Source: Plumapathes pennacea (taxonomy: Eukaryota; Cnidaria; Anthozoa; Antipatharia; Myriopathidae). Taken from it: a stretch of DNA of 64,000 bases. The translations under genes and the position numbers were made by a program. Below the pieces are notes generated by a model that ran no database searches, was not told the origin of the DNA, and was given only the letters and a program-made list of their open reading frames with translations. Within the stretch, counting starts at the first letter, position 1, and each line of letters opens with the position of its first letter. Location: NCBI GenBank assembly GCA_964036295.1, contig OZ038473.1, forward strand, positions 4,185,501 through 4,249,500, written 5' to 3'. Below, piece by piece: positions 9,559 to 20,157 of the stretch.

Positions 9559-12500
9559 AGAGTTGATGTCTGTAAAAATCGAAGAAATGTGGCAATCGGC
9601 GGCCAAAGTCAAAAAATCGAAATCGCTCATACTTTGGTCAGTTGTAGGCATTAGTAAGTAAGAAAACGTGATGTACTTAGTTTGTCCAGATTTCACCTCC
9701 TTTGGGAGAAAATTTGCAAAACGTAATTCGGCCGATTCTCAGGGGAAACAACGATTTTCGATGGTCAAGAAAACCACTCTCGTTCTCACAAACAAATGTA
9801 CCAAGGGCTCTGTACTGGTTGTTTATTTGTTAAATAGGTCTTTAGCTTTCTTCTGAGACGATTGTTCAATGAATACCATTATCTGTGAACTGTTGGTAAA
9901 TTAATAACGGAGGTCATATTTCAGTCACATTTCATTGTCATAATTTATGTCTAATATGAAGCGAGTTTTCACCATGCGCGGGGATTTCAAATACTATGAA
10001 ATTTTGGTTGTGGTTAGTTTGAATGTTGATCTTTTAAACTGCAAAATTGCTCGATTTCACGCAAATGACGTTTGTCTCGCCCACAAGTCGGTTATCGCGT
10101 GGATTGAAAAACACAAATATATTTCTTTTAGGTACTTTCTATCAAAACTGTGACACTTCTGGTAACTCTGTCTTTCGTTGTTGAAAAAAAAAAACTGATC
10201 TAATATCAGTTGTTTGCATGCAAACAAACGTAAAAATTTGCATATATATCGCGTAAAGCGTCTCACTTTAGCAAGGCAAAACGTCGTCCTTTAGAATGAT
10301 ATGTAGGTGAATAAGTGTTTTATTGAGTAGTAATAAACCGATATTTTAACTTTTGGATAATTTAGCGGGCACTGCTGTAAATGCCTCCGCCTTTCAATCC
10401 ACACTTTCGTGACACATTACAAGTTCAGACCGCGGTCACGCACGGGACTGTTCATTCCGGCGACAAAGGAACAATCGGAAAAATAGTCGCCATCTTACCC
10501 TCAAAACAAAACTATGGTCTTCTACAATGATGGCAATTCCGAGACACTGCGATACGTATGACAAATCAGTCATACCAGTGGTGCCTTAGAATGTTTCGTA
10601 ACAGCTCGGGAGTCTATTCTTGCCAGATTGATCATATCAAGATAATTTGAAACTGATAACCCATCGATAAACTAACATTGTTCCTTTATTTTTCGGGTAA
10701 TTTAGGAGGCACTGCTGTAAATATACCCGCCTTTCAATCTACACTTCGTTTATTGGAATAAGTGACTTGTTAGTTTCTTAGATTGAGGTCACGCACGGGA
10801 AGTACTGTTCATTTAACTCAGGACCGCTGACGCCGTTTTCCTCGGTTCGCGGTTATTTCGCTTGGTATTGCTGTTTTCTTTCTTTCTTTCCTTCCTTCCT
10901 TCTTTCTCTACTCTCTCTCTCTCTTTCTTTTTTTTTTTTTTTTTTTTTGCGGATAACACTTCGCAAACACTTTGCAAACTTAGCAAACCATTTTTGTCAG
11001 GGAACTTGTCTCAGTTTCTTCTCTTTTCCATATCCGTTTCCCATTTCATTATTTTGTACATTATTTAATTATCACCTGCATGCTAATATGCTACCCCAAA
11101 CTCACTTCCTCTGCACGTGAAAAGGACGCCATAGTTGTTCCTTTTCAAGAATGCTAAGTTTAATGAGCGACTTTAACCAGGAGTCAGAACGTCATTTGCC
11201 AAAACTTGACTCTGAGAAATCCATTCAAAACTTGTTTTGGCCGTGTTTGGGATTGTGTGGGGGTGAGGGGATGCGCATAAAGGCTCTACTTTGACTCCAA
11301 GATGGTACAGAAAGAGGTAGTACAAAGGTTTGAAACTCTTTGTCGCTGTTTTGACGGCTAATTTATTACAGAACTCTGCATCTTGTGGGGTGAAATTTAT
11401 AGTTTGGAAAAACACCGTCAGAAAATTGAGAAATTAGTTAATTTGTCTAATTCAAATCACTATTCCTCCATCACTCTGCAAGACTAAAATTTGTTTTGAG
11501 GGTATGCAGGAGACTTTTTTTTCAGAAAAATTTTTTTTTTGCCACACTTATATGATGGTATAAACAGTCCCGTGCGTGATCGCGATCTAGGAAACTAAGT
11601 AATGCATTCTTTACAGAGTTTTTAAGGCGAGGGTATTTATTTACAGCGGTGCTCGCTAAATTACCCAAAAGGTAAAGTTTTTGTTTATTACTTTGTCGAT
11701 GAATCGCAAGTGTTCAGCAACAAATCACTCTGAAGGACGACGTTTCGCATTACTTGAATAAGTGGACTACTGATCGCGGTAAATATGCAAATGTTTAGCG
11801 TTTGTTTACATGCGGAAAATTTATGTTAGATCGCGTTGTTTTTATCAATATCTAAAGACAGAGTTTCCAGAAGTGTCACAGTATTGAAGAAAGTACCTAA
11901 AAGAAATACATTTGTGTTTTTCAATCCACGGGATAACCGATTTTTGGGCGAGAGAAACGTCATTCGCGTTAAATGAACGGTACTCTCGTGCTTGACCGCA
12001 ATCTACAAATCTAATGAGTCACGAATTCTAAAACGGCGGGTGTATTTAGTACAGCAGTGCCCCCTAAATTACCCAGAAGGTAAAGGAACAACGTTACTTT
12101 ATCAATGGCTTATCAATTTCAAATTAGCTTAATATGATCAATCTGGCAAGAATAGAGGCCCCCGATCTGTTACGAAATATTCTAAGGCACCACTGGTATG
12201 ACTGATTTGTCATACGTATCACAGTTACTCATTATTGCCATCATTCTATAAGACCGTAATTTTATTGTAAGGGTAAGGTGCCGACTATTTTTCCGATTGT
12301 TTCTTTGTCGCCGGAGTGAACAGTCCCGTGCGTGACCGCGGTCTGAACTTGTAATGTGTCACGAAAGTATGGATTGAAAGGCGGAGGCATTTACAGCAGT
12401 GCCCGCTAAATTATCCAAAAGTTAAAGTATCAGTTTATTATTACTTAATCAAACGCTTATTCACCTACATATCATTCTAAAGGACGACGTTTTGCCTTGC

Positions 12501-13249
12501 TAAAGTGAGACGCTTTTCGCGATATATATGCAAATTTTTACGTTTGTTTACATGCAAAAAACTGATATTAGATCAGTTTTTTTTTCAACAACGAAAGACA
12601 GAGTTACCAGAGGTGTCACAGTTTTGATAGAAAGTACCTAAAAGAAATATATTTGTGTTTTTCAATCCACGCGATAACCGACTTGTGGGCGAGACAAACG
12701 TCATTTGCGTGAAATCGAGCAATTTTGCTGACCTTTTTAGAAGAAATGCTCACAGACCCCAAAAAAGAAAGTCAATAGTTTAAAAGATCAACATTCAAAC
12801 TAACCACAACCAAAATTTCATAGTATTTGAAATCCCCGCGCATGGTGAAAACCCGCTTCATTTTAGACATAAATTATGACAATGAAATGTGACTGAAATA
12901 TGACCTCCGTTATTAATTTACCAATAGTTCACAGATAATGGTATTCATTGAACAATCGTCTCAGAAGAAAGCTAAAGACCTATTTAACAAATAAACAACC
13001 AGTACAGAGCCCTTGGTACATTTGTTTGTGAGAACGAGAGTGATTTTCTTGACCTTCGAAAATCGTTGTTTCTCCTGAGAATCGGCCGAATTACGTTTTG
13101 CAAATTTTCTCCCAAAGGAGGTGAAATCTGGACAAACTAAGTACATCACGTTTTCTTACTTACTAATGCCTACAACTGACCAAAGTATGAGCGATTTTGA
13201 TTTTTTGACTTTGGCCGCTCTTTCTTTGATTCTTACAGACACTTGCTCT
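9559..13249. mobile_element. 3.7-kb foldback DNA element with long inverted arms
   Basis: The left end starts AGAGTTGATGTCTGTAA; the right end, reverse-complemented, starts AGAGCAAGTGTCTGTAA. Arms longer than 1.2 kb are nearly the same sequence: for example the 62-codon frame at 9,668-9,856 recurs on the opposite strand at 12,961-13,149 with about four differences. The arms contain further internal copies of a block with GGTAATTTAG-GGGCACTGCTGTAAAT and CACGCACGGGA. The element splits repeat R at TTA, with TA, TTA or TTAA duplicated at the junctions (the terminal bases are ambiguous). It has no transposase, so it depends on another element. The TA/TTA target would fit PIF/Harbinger-like or similar enzymes, but the superfamily is not proven. 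Confidence 0.75.
10877..10949 (+). repeat. Polypyrimidine tract
   Basis: TTTC, TTCC and CT runs followed by some 20 T residues in the unpaired centre of the foldback element. Simple-sequence DNA; the open frame over it is an artefact of composition. Confidence 0.9.
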
Positions 13250-13440
13250 TAGTACGTCAAAACAGCGCGAGAGACTGAGAACGAAAATCTGACCGGAAGA
13301 CGGAAATTGATTTTCTAGGCCAGAAAAAAGTACGACGCGGGTATCAAATCTCGAAAATTATCAATGGAAGTTGATAGATATGCTTTAGATATTTAGAATT
13401 ATTAAAAGGAAAAACATATAGTGTCACATTGATGTTACTT
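13250..13440 (+). repeat. Repeat R, copy 2, right half
   Basis: Continues the sequence interrupted at 9,558: GCGAGAGACTGAGAACGAAA and GTTGATAGATATGC match the reverse complement of 5,850-5,985. It ends at GTGTCACATTGATG, where Penelope-like tail sequence begins. Confidence 0.7.
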
Positions 13441-13840
13441 GCACTTTGACATTGCCAAAAATACCTGCACCTTACAAATGACTGACAGGCGTCATTAAAC
13501 GCAACTGATCGAACAATCGAGAGCACAAAACAAAACATCAACCGACCAATAACGAAACTCAACCGATTCACCTCGACCAACCATATGACGACAAAACGGA
13601 CCAATCACATCTGCAACCAGATACATAAATACCACAATCTGACGAAACATTTTTGCTTTACTCTGAAGTTGACTTCCGCTCAGGTAGTCGAAACGTCAGT
13701 CAACAACAACAGTCTTTCTGGAGACTACTTTAACTGGGACAATCACAACCAACGTACTGTATTAAGAATTGATACTTCAGTCAACGTTCACCCGAGAAAA
13801 TCTATAAATGCCGTTCTTTCCACCGCATGATACATAACTG
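13441..13840 (+). pseudogene. Penelope-like element 3' tail
   Basis: Begins with the end of the GIY-YIG frame (LPKIPAPYK then stop), where intact relatives carry LPAPYKRLI-like residues. It continues into the non-coding tail with ATAAATAC and the conserved GACTTCCGCTCAGGTAGTCG / AAACGTCAGTC stretch usual downstream of this group. No RT is present, so it is only the 3' part. Not translated as a gene. Confidence 0.6.
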
Positions 13841-14254
13841 TATAATAATGGAAGATAATTTTGAAGTAAAAGGTTAAAACAAACAAAGTATCTGGAGTTA
13901 GGTTTATTGTCTGCACAACGAAATTTGGTGTTATACCACAAAATATTTATCAAACATATTTTGGGAACTTTTGGAGCGGCACTTAATGTATACACAGTAT
14001 ATGTGTGCGCGTGCAAGGGACGGGGAAAAGGAAACTCACGGTTAGTTATGCTTGAAATAGTTTGCAGTACCGGCCCCATATTTCTGTCCGGCCGGAAACT
14101 TCGGCCCGGGCCGAAATGTCACCCGGACATTACAGTCTTAAGTCCCAAGTGTTCTCGCTGGTCTAAAATATCCCCTGTTCGGAACGGTGCTTTTGATGGT
14201 TAAAATGGGTTCTAACAAGAAAAGATACTCATAAAAATCTCATAGCCTTTTAAG
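13841..14254. other. Spacer with GC-rich GGCCGAAATGTC motif
   Basis: Mostly featureless. Around 14,075-14,135 lies a GC-rich block with GTCCGGCCGG and GGCCCGGGCCGAAATGTC. Relatives of it occur at 15,300-15,345 and 18,780-18,815, which suggests a short dispersed repeat. No gene is supported. Confidence 0.4.
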
Positions 14255-14740
14255 ACCACTGAAGAAACGGTAACTTTCTCTGAGTCAGATTATTCGCAGT
14301 AGTTTACGTATGAGACAGCTATTACACAACAGGCGCCTGCCTGTCGGCTATTATCTGGTCCAGATGTTTGGTGAGTCAGGTTTCACCCCGTGTTTCACCA
14401 GTACCTGAGTTTGAAGTACTAGTCTGCCATACCGAACTTAAACACACAGAATAGTTAACTACTGTGTTCACAATCAAACGGACTACTGTGTCGGATTTGT
14501 AAGAGGGCTCCCGAAATCTAAAATAAACATGGTGACAATAGAGATGTGTAACTACATCCAGCTAGGACTCTTCAGTGTTACCACCCAAGTACATTTTTGC
14601 AGTAAAGTCTCTAATCAGATGAAGAATACACTCTTTTGGATAGTAATGTGCAAAAGAATGTTACATAAAACTTGATATAGTCTATCGTAATTTAAAATAT
14701 CACAGTAGTGAGTATATTTTTTGTCATACAATTGACAAAA
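14255..14740 (+). repeat. Dispersed repeat U, copy 1
   Basis: About 480 bp at roughly 85-90 percent identity by eye with 29,135-29,620, same orientation. Shared landmarks are AACTTTCTCTGAGTCAGA, ACAACAGGC-CCTGCCTGTC, TTCACCAGTACCTGAGTTTG and TTGTCATACAATTGACAAAA. The reading frame is open in copy 2 and broken here, so there is no evidence of coding constraint. Confidence 0.7.
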
Positions 14741-14917
14741 TCGAATATGAACATTGTCAGAGTGTACCAGTCAACACGTTTGATAATCGATACATTAGTA
14801 CCATAGCTAATTAGATCAATCTGTTTCCTGTTTTCACTGATAGCGGCGACTCAGAGTTTTGCTTCATTTCAATTCTCTTCTTTTGTCGGGGAAAAAATGA
14901 AAGGACCTCTGTTCAAC

Positions 14918-15028
14918 CCTCGACATGTTACCCTCGACCCTCGACATATTACCCTCGACCCTCGACATATTACCCTCGACCCTCGACATGCTACCCTCGA
15001 CCCTCGACCCTCGACCCTCGACACTCGA
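14918..15028 (+). repeat. Minisatellite of CCTCGAC units
   Basis: About 21-bp units (ACCCTCGACCCTCGACATATT) repeat four times, then collapse to pure 7-bp CCTCGAC units. Locally expanded simple repeat, about 110 bp. Confidence 0.9.
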
Positions 15029-15339
15029 CTTTTATACAAACTCCTTTAAAGGTCAATTGTAATCAGCAAGTTTACATAGTCTCTCGATGAATAACAAACC
15101 GGAACTTTAGTGAATCTATAAACCAAACCAATTAACTAAATCAATAGCATATGCTAACATATAAAACAGAAATAAAGTAAAGTCTATTAGATTTGAAAAT
15201 ATCGTGAAACACCAAATCTATTTTGCTAAACTTGATCTCTGGTTCAAAAAATATATAAATTTGATAAACTTGGAGAGGGGGACATTTTTGCCTGCACCAG
15301 AATGTCCGGCCGGACATTTCAGCCCGGGCCAAAATGTCC

Positions 15340-15360
15340 GGGGGGGGGGGGGGGGGGGGG
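15340..15360 (+). repeat. Poly-G tract
   Basis: An uninterrupted run of about 21 G residues directly after GCCAAAATGTCC. Likely a length-variable and assembly-sensitive site. It also creates artificial glycine or proline frames. Confidence 0.9.
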
Positions 15361-15433
15361 CATCGTGGCCAGGGAGATAAAAAAAGCCTGTTACACCGGT
15401 ACTTACATTTCGATGTGTTTACTATTATCACAG

Positions 15434-15796
15434 GGGTCTTGGCAGGTTGTGAATACAGTTTCACGAAACCCCGAGGGGTCATTACAAGTCCAGGCTTCCC
15501 GGAAGAACATGAAATCATTTCAGATTGTACTTGGACGATAAAGGCTCCTTCTGGAACAGGCATCCTGCTGACCTTTATTACTTTCGATCTGGTAGATCGC
15601 CACCAATGCAAGTACAGCTTCGTTGAAGTTTCTGCCTGGAGTGAAGCCAGCGCAACTCCGGTTGGTCGGTACTGTGGAAACAAGACGTCTTTCACATTAC
15701 ATTTGAACACCGAATTCATGAAGATAAAAATGGTAACAAGAACTATTTTCACCAGAAAAGGATTCAATGCCACTTACCAGTTTGCTTCTATTCTTG
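15434..15796 (+). CDS. CUB-domain exon of a secreted or membrane protein
   Basis: Bounded by a TATTATCACAG acceptor and a TTCTTG|GTAAGT donor, both leaving phase 1, the usual arrangement for shuffled extracellular modules. The 121-residue product is one CUB domain. It has the opening GCEYSFTKPRGVITSPGFPE, then CTWTIKAPSG and the LTFITFDLVDRHQCKYSFVE strand pair. It continues with YCGN and the closing FNATYQFAS strand. Four cysteines are in CUB positions (C-C and C-C pairs). CUB domains bind protein or carbohydrate partners outside the cell. The nearest fitting upstream exon is the signal-peptide exon at 4,576, in a compatible phase. No further exon was found downstream before the transposon-rich stretch, so the gene is incomplete in what I can see. 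Confidence 0.8.
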
Positions 15797-15929
15797 GTAA
15801 GTGTTTGTGCTTTATTCGCTACGTAAGTTGTGCTACAGGTTCTATTTTCCGTATGATGCTGGTACAGATCAGCATTATTATTTAATTCATTTGCATAGGC
15901 GCCCACGGCTAGGCCCTATTCGGATGAGT

Positions 15930-16320
15930 AATGAATGAAAACTCCTCCGAGCTTTGCCAGGGATTCCAAACGTGACGCATGTCATCATCTGAATGTTCGT
16001 CTGTCTGTCACTCATCGGGCAGACAAAATTTTATGTAACGCCTAACAGAAAACTATTCTATTCCTTATAAGGGAGTTCGTTTATTATAAGGGTTGCTCAC
16101 GTTGGTCAAAATTTGACAGTGGCAAAAATTAAAGACCTTACCTTCGAAACGAAAGCAGAGACCAGAAATTGCCGCCACAAAACGATGTTATGACAGAGAA
16201 CAACTCCGCAAAGACAGCAGCGCGTTAAAGCAGATCAAGACATTTATAATCAAAAGCGGGCCTAGCGGACAACTCCTCAAAAACAGCAGCGTGATTGGTC
16301 GGAAATTGGAATACTGGACA
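15930..16320 (+). mobile_element. Decayed STPR-Helitron copy, 5' part
   Basis: Resembles the family at 58,951-60,483: AATGTTCGTCTGTCTGTC, then GACAACTCCGCAAAGACAGCAGCG, the degraded STPR-coding segment. The terminus itself is not recognisable. A Penelope-like element interrupts it; the remainder resumes near 17,935. Confidence 0.5.
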
Positions 16321-16381
16321 CCAATCATGCGCTCAAAATTTTCGACCAATTCCAATTTCCGGCCCAATCCAAATTAGTATT

Positions 16382-17013
16382 CACAATGGATGTTAAATCT
16401 CTTTACATTGTGATTCCGAACGACAAAGGACTGCGAGCACTTCGGCACTTTTTCGACCGCCGCAGTTAAGGAACCCAGTACCGACACTTTGATCCGCTTG
16501 GCCGAATTAGTACTTACCCTCAATTGCTTCTCTTTCGACGACAAATTCTATAGGCAAATTAATGGAGTAGCCATGGGCACCAAAATGGGACCCAATTATG
16601 CAAATCTTTTTGTCGGCTATGTTGAGGAACAATTTTTCGACCAATTCGATGGCCCAGTACCCGAACTTTTCGGCCAATACATCGATGATTGTTTCGGCGC
16701 CACCTCATGTGGCCGACCCGAGCTCGACCGATTTATCCAATTTGTCAATACTTTTCATCCTGCTCTCGAGTTTACCTGGGAAATTTCCACTTTTAGCGTT
16801 ACTTTCCTCGACATCAACGTTTTTATCCAAAACAATGGTTTGGCTACCAGCGTTCACTACAAACCTACTGATTCGCACAGCTATTTGCTTCACCCCTCAC
16901 CTCACATGAAAGATTCAATTCCTTATTCTAAATTTCTTCGGCTTTGTCGACTTTGCAGTGACGACACTGATTTCTCGGCCAAAGCCGACAAAATGCGCAA
17001 TTTTTTTTGCTAA
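16382..17013 (+). pseudogene. Reverse transcriptase of Penelope-like element 2
   Basis: Opens with TMDVKSLYIVIPNDKGLRAL (RT motif A region, aspartate present), then a frameshift near 16,470. It continues in the frame from 16,489 with FDDKFYRQINGVAMGTKMGP and GQYIDDCFG, the catalytic YxDD box intact. FTWEISTFSVTFLDINVFIQ and VHYKPTDSHSYL follow. The frame ends at 17,013 after NFFC, where the poly-T run TTTTTTTT near 17,000 probably caused the shift. The product would copy element RNA during target-primed integration. At least two frameshifts make this copy inactive. Confidence 0.85.
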
Positions 17014-17730
17014 ACGCAACTATCCAAACTCTGTCTTCACCGATGCTCTGGAATGTGTCCACAATATCAGCCGAGAAACTGCCCCGAAGCCGTCCGAATC
17101 TAAGTCCGAAGACAGAATCCCGCTGACCATCACTTATCATCCCAACAGTCTTCGGGTCAAAGACATAGTTCTTAAAAAATTCAAATTACTTCAATCCGAT
17201 CCTGATACTGCCACAATTTTCGAAAAATCACCACTCGTCTCATTCAAACGAGACAAGAGCTTGCGCAATTCCCTAGTCAAAGCTCTTTACCAACAGAACT
17301 TGAACCTGGCACATTCAAATGCTCGCGCAAGCGGTGTAACACATGCCCGTTCATCACAAACACCATTTCGATTTCCGGCCCTAAGAACTCCACCCAAATC
17401 ACCGATCATTTCGACTGCACTTCCCGCAATATCATCTACTGCACACGGTGCACCAGCTGCAATCAGCTTTACATCGGCGAAACAGGACGGAGGTTGAAAG
17501 ATCGTTTCCGCAAACATCTTTTGGATTTGAAAAACAACAGCCAGGGCGTCTCTAAACCAGTAGCTCGGCATTTAAATCAACCTGGTCATTCCCACAACAA
17601 TATGACCATTTTCGGCTTATCTCTTCACCAAGGCAACACCGAATCCCGCAAGTGCACAGAACAGCGCCTGATTTTCAAAATTGGTACCTTATCTCCCGCA
17701 GGAATCAACGAGCGGTTCTCTTTCTCGTAG
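17014..17730 (+). pseudogene. RT thumb/linker and GIY-YIG endonuclease of Penelope-like element 2
   Basis: From 17,010 the frame reads AKRNYPNSVFTDALECVHNI and PLTITYHPNSLRVKDIVLKK. Around 17,300-17,490 the frame moves again, giving CARKRCNTCPFI (a Cys cluster), then CTSCNQLYIGETGRRLKDRF with the GIY-YIG core YIGETGRR, then KPVARHLNQPGHSHNNM and NERFSFS before the stop. The nuclease residues (Y, R, H) are present. This domain nicks target DNA in the family. Order and length match the family's C-terminal half, with two frameshifts. Confidence 0.8.
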
Positions 17731-17934
17731 CTCCGTAACCTTTGACCATACTTTCTGATTGGCTGCTTTTCACAATAGCCAATCTAAAACTATTAAGTTT
17801 CCTCTGCGGTAAGTTTCTTCCTTAATCCCCCTTTAAACCCCGTTTTCCCATAATCCTCTCATTCGCTCTGAGGAAGAGCTAGCCTCATCAACACACAGTT
17901 AATACACCAGTAAGTAAAACAATGTACGACATCT

Positions 17935-18640
17935 TTGAGCGTTCCTTCGCGACGCCGTTTACGCTAAATTGAATACTTCTTCAAAAAGGACAAGCAAAGG
18001 CTAGTCGGTGGAAATCACCATAGCAAATTGCAATTACGTTATGCTGTCCGTATCCTGTGTGTGTTATACTACTCGATCACTCCAAGGGCATATTGAAATC
18101 ATCTGGATCAATTTCTCGTGAAAGTGTTCTAATACGCTTCAGTCGACAGTTTCGGTTAGCGTATTCCACTCAGCGCAATCGGAACTTGAACTGTTTGTTC
18201 AGATGACATCGTTTAGGTTGGAAAGCTTAACTGTCTATTCAAGAAATGCTGTGATTTGACCCGCGGCGATTGCCACAAGAATCGTTGCCGACAGGCCCTT
18301 TGAAATATGACTAAATTTAAAGCCCGCGTTCGATTTGAAGTAAAACTTTCAGGTTTTGCTTCGATTCTGGGAGAAATTTAGGCTGTTTTGACAGTTTGAG
18401 CTCAGTAACTATGCACGCCACTGTCCAGTGCAGTCCAGAGTAAAAAAGGAAACAGTTCGCACAGGAAGCCCGTTTAATTGTATTGCATATGAATTAAGAA
18501 CTGGAAAGCAAATTAGTGGTCATTTTTTCCCTCTACGGCCGACCAACTCACAAATAAATGGCAGACTTCATGAATACTTTGTCGCGACGATGTATTTGCT
18601 GTGAGAAATGCGTATGGCGTCACGCAATGGATTACAGAGA
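17935..18640 (+). mobile_element. Decayed STPR-Helitron copy, 3' part
   Basis: Aligns by eye to 59,590-60,330: AAAGGACAAGCAAAGGCTAG, the ACTCGATCACT-CAAG stretch, CAATCGGAACTTGAA, GATTCTGGGAGAAAT and CGGCCGACCAACT. The 3' terminal CTAG is not found; similarity fades near GGCGTCACGCAATGGATTAC. Confidence 0.6.
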
Positions 18641-18825
18641 AATAAACCATATTATTATTACACGACTAAACAGCCCAGAGGGCCGATACAGAAAATCCAC
18701 CGATCAGATTGCGCCATTACCGATCTGGTATCATTATATAAGTATCAGGCCGGTGTCCCAATCTGAAACGTCCCACATATTTTTGTCCGCCCGGACCAAA
18801 ATGTCCCCCGGACATTCCAGTGTCC

Positions 18826-18950
18826 CACCCTGGGTGCCAGAGGTTTCTTGCTCTCGGAAGGGCTGGGGACGAAACCACGGGCGGAGGAGGGCCGGGGACG
18901 AGGCGGAGCCGAGGCGAGAGAACCTCTGGGCGCACGCGGTACGAACTACC
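18826..18950 (+). repeat. Short dispersed repeat (GTGCCAGAGGTTTCT), copy 1
   Basis: Starts CTGGGTGCCAGAGGTTTCT and ends GAGAACCTCTGGGCGCACGCGG, so its ends are imperfect inverted repeats, as in a MITE. Relatives lie at 58,811-58,912 (same strand) and 61,689-61,834 (opposite strand). Confidence 0.7.
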
Positions 18951-19460
18951 ACGTTTTATTGATTGACACCTATTGTAATTGAATAATTGTGAAACCAGTT
19001 TTCGCACGTGGGTTCGGAAAAGTCAAATAAAGCGACTTTTTAATCTCACGTGGGCTGGGAACTGTCAAATTCGTTTGTTTCTGCTTTGCTTATAATGCTT
19101 TCGAGAAATGCCCACCGTAAAACGCCAACAAAAGTTATAAAACCATACGATATACTGTATGCCGAGTCTGCAGATGCAGCCCAGCAACACTTGGTAGAAG
19201 AAAGTTCAGCAAAATAAATTCACTGAAGAAAAGATCGCGGAGCGACTTGCGAAAGTGTTGGACATGCCGGTGTTGAAAATCGGTGGGGTTTCTTCAGTAA
19301 TATGCTACAAATGCAAACGAGTGCTCCTTTTCTTACTTTGAGCGCTAAAAAAGTTCGTGGATCACTTTGAGATGTTTGATAAATCCCTGTGGGATGGAGA
19401 ACGGCGTCTGCGGCGTAAGTTATGCGAGAAAACTAGCAAATAGTTGAAGTGTTTACCGTC
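18951..19460 (+). repeat. Dispersed repeat V, copy 1 (unoccupied Helitron target)
   Basis: Matches 58,913-58,950 joined to 60,484-60,800, with shared landmarks TTTTATTGATTGACACCTATTG, TGTGAAACCAGTTTT and GAAATGCCCACCGTAAAACG. The open stretch NAHRKTPTKV-KP and AAQQHLVEESSAK is shared by both copies but broken here by a stop. The protein is unknown. Confidence 0.7.
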
Positions 19461-19904
19461 ATGCACATATTGATAGACTGCTCTGAAATGTTAATACATT
19501 CATCCGATTTATGCCACATTTAGTGTTATTACCTGTGTTTAGTTTTGTGTGAGGGACTGTAGTTGTATTTGAGTTGGAATTTGTGTGATATTAGCGCTTG
19601 CCGACGAGCATTAACTCGAACTTGTAAGCGCTTCCCACGGTACGATGCGATCTGACCGCCTTCCCAGCTTGATCTGTTAGGTCTGTGTCTGCGCTTTATA
19701 ATCTGTCCGATCACCCAGTTTTAAGGAACTGTTACTCTTGATATTGGTCAGAGAGCAGATAATATATTACAGTGACGGCCAGAGAAGATCGTCTTTGCTC
19801 AATTGTGTACATGCGTGTTAACTCACGAACGCGCGTAGGCGGAGCGGCCTTTTTTATAAATAAACGCGGAACACGGTGTTGGTCAGTAACTTCTGAGTTG
19901 TTCA
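19461..19904. other. No supportable feature
   Basis: Ordinary non-coding sequence; short open frames only. Confidence 0.4.
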
Positions 19905-20157
19905 GCGGGGTTTGCTGGGAAGAACCTCGGAACAGAACCACGTCGCCGCGGGGATTGCTGGGTAAAACCTTTAACTTCGTTCCCAGGCTCTTCCCTTTCC
20001 CGGCCGAATACGTAGGCTTTTTTGCGATTTGAATGTTGTTCACGGTGCGACCAACCCGCACCGCGGGGAATGCCGGGTAGAACCTCGAAACAAAGTACCT
20101 CGTTCCCAGGCTCTTTCCTCTCCCGGCCCAACACGAAAGCTTTTTTGCGATTTGAAT
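19905..20157 (+). repeat. 123-bp tandem repeat, left part
   Basis: Two units carry CCGCGGGGA-TGC-GGGTA, CGTTCCCAGGCTCTT-CC, CCCGGCC-AA and CTTTTTTGCGATTTGAAT. A third unit resumes after the palindromic transposon at 22,207. The period, measured between the GATTTGAAT repeats, is about 123 bp. Confidence 0.8.

Larger units (their letters stand above)
16321..17890 (+). mobile_element. Penelope-like element 2, near-complete coding part, frameshifted
   Basis: Contains RT and GIY-YIG domains in three plus-strand frames and a non-coding 3' tail ending near CTGAGGAAGAGCTAGCC. It splits a decayed Helitron copy: the sequence before 16,320 and after 17,935 aligns to continuous positions of the intact copy. 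It belongs to a different lineage from the remnant at 4,905, judging by the YIDDCFG motif and the LSLHQGNTESRK end. Confidence 0.8.

Noticed and set aside
10862-11068. 68-codon frame over the CTTT/poly-T tract
   Set aside because: Low-complexity composition produces Ser/Phe codons; it lies in the centre of the foldback element.
13625-13705. Possible hammerhead ribozyme in the Penelope tail (CTGACGA ... CGAAACGTC)
   Set aside because: Penelope-like elements can carry hammerheads, and both core words are present. However, the distance between them and the lack of a workable stem II do not give the fold; CTGACG and CGTCAG simply form an inverted pair.
15141-15773. Open frame of 210 codons on the minus strand
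   Set aside because: It is the complement of the CUB exon and the poly-G tract; composition (proline run) and overlap explain it.
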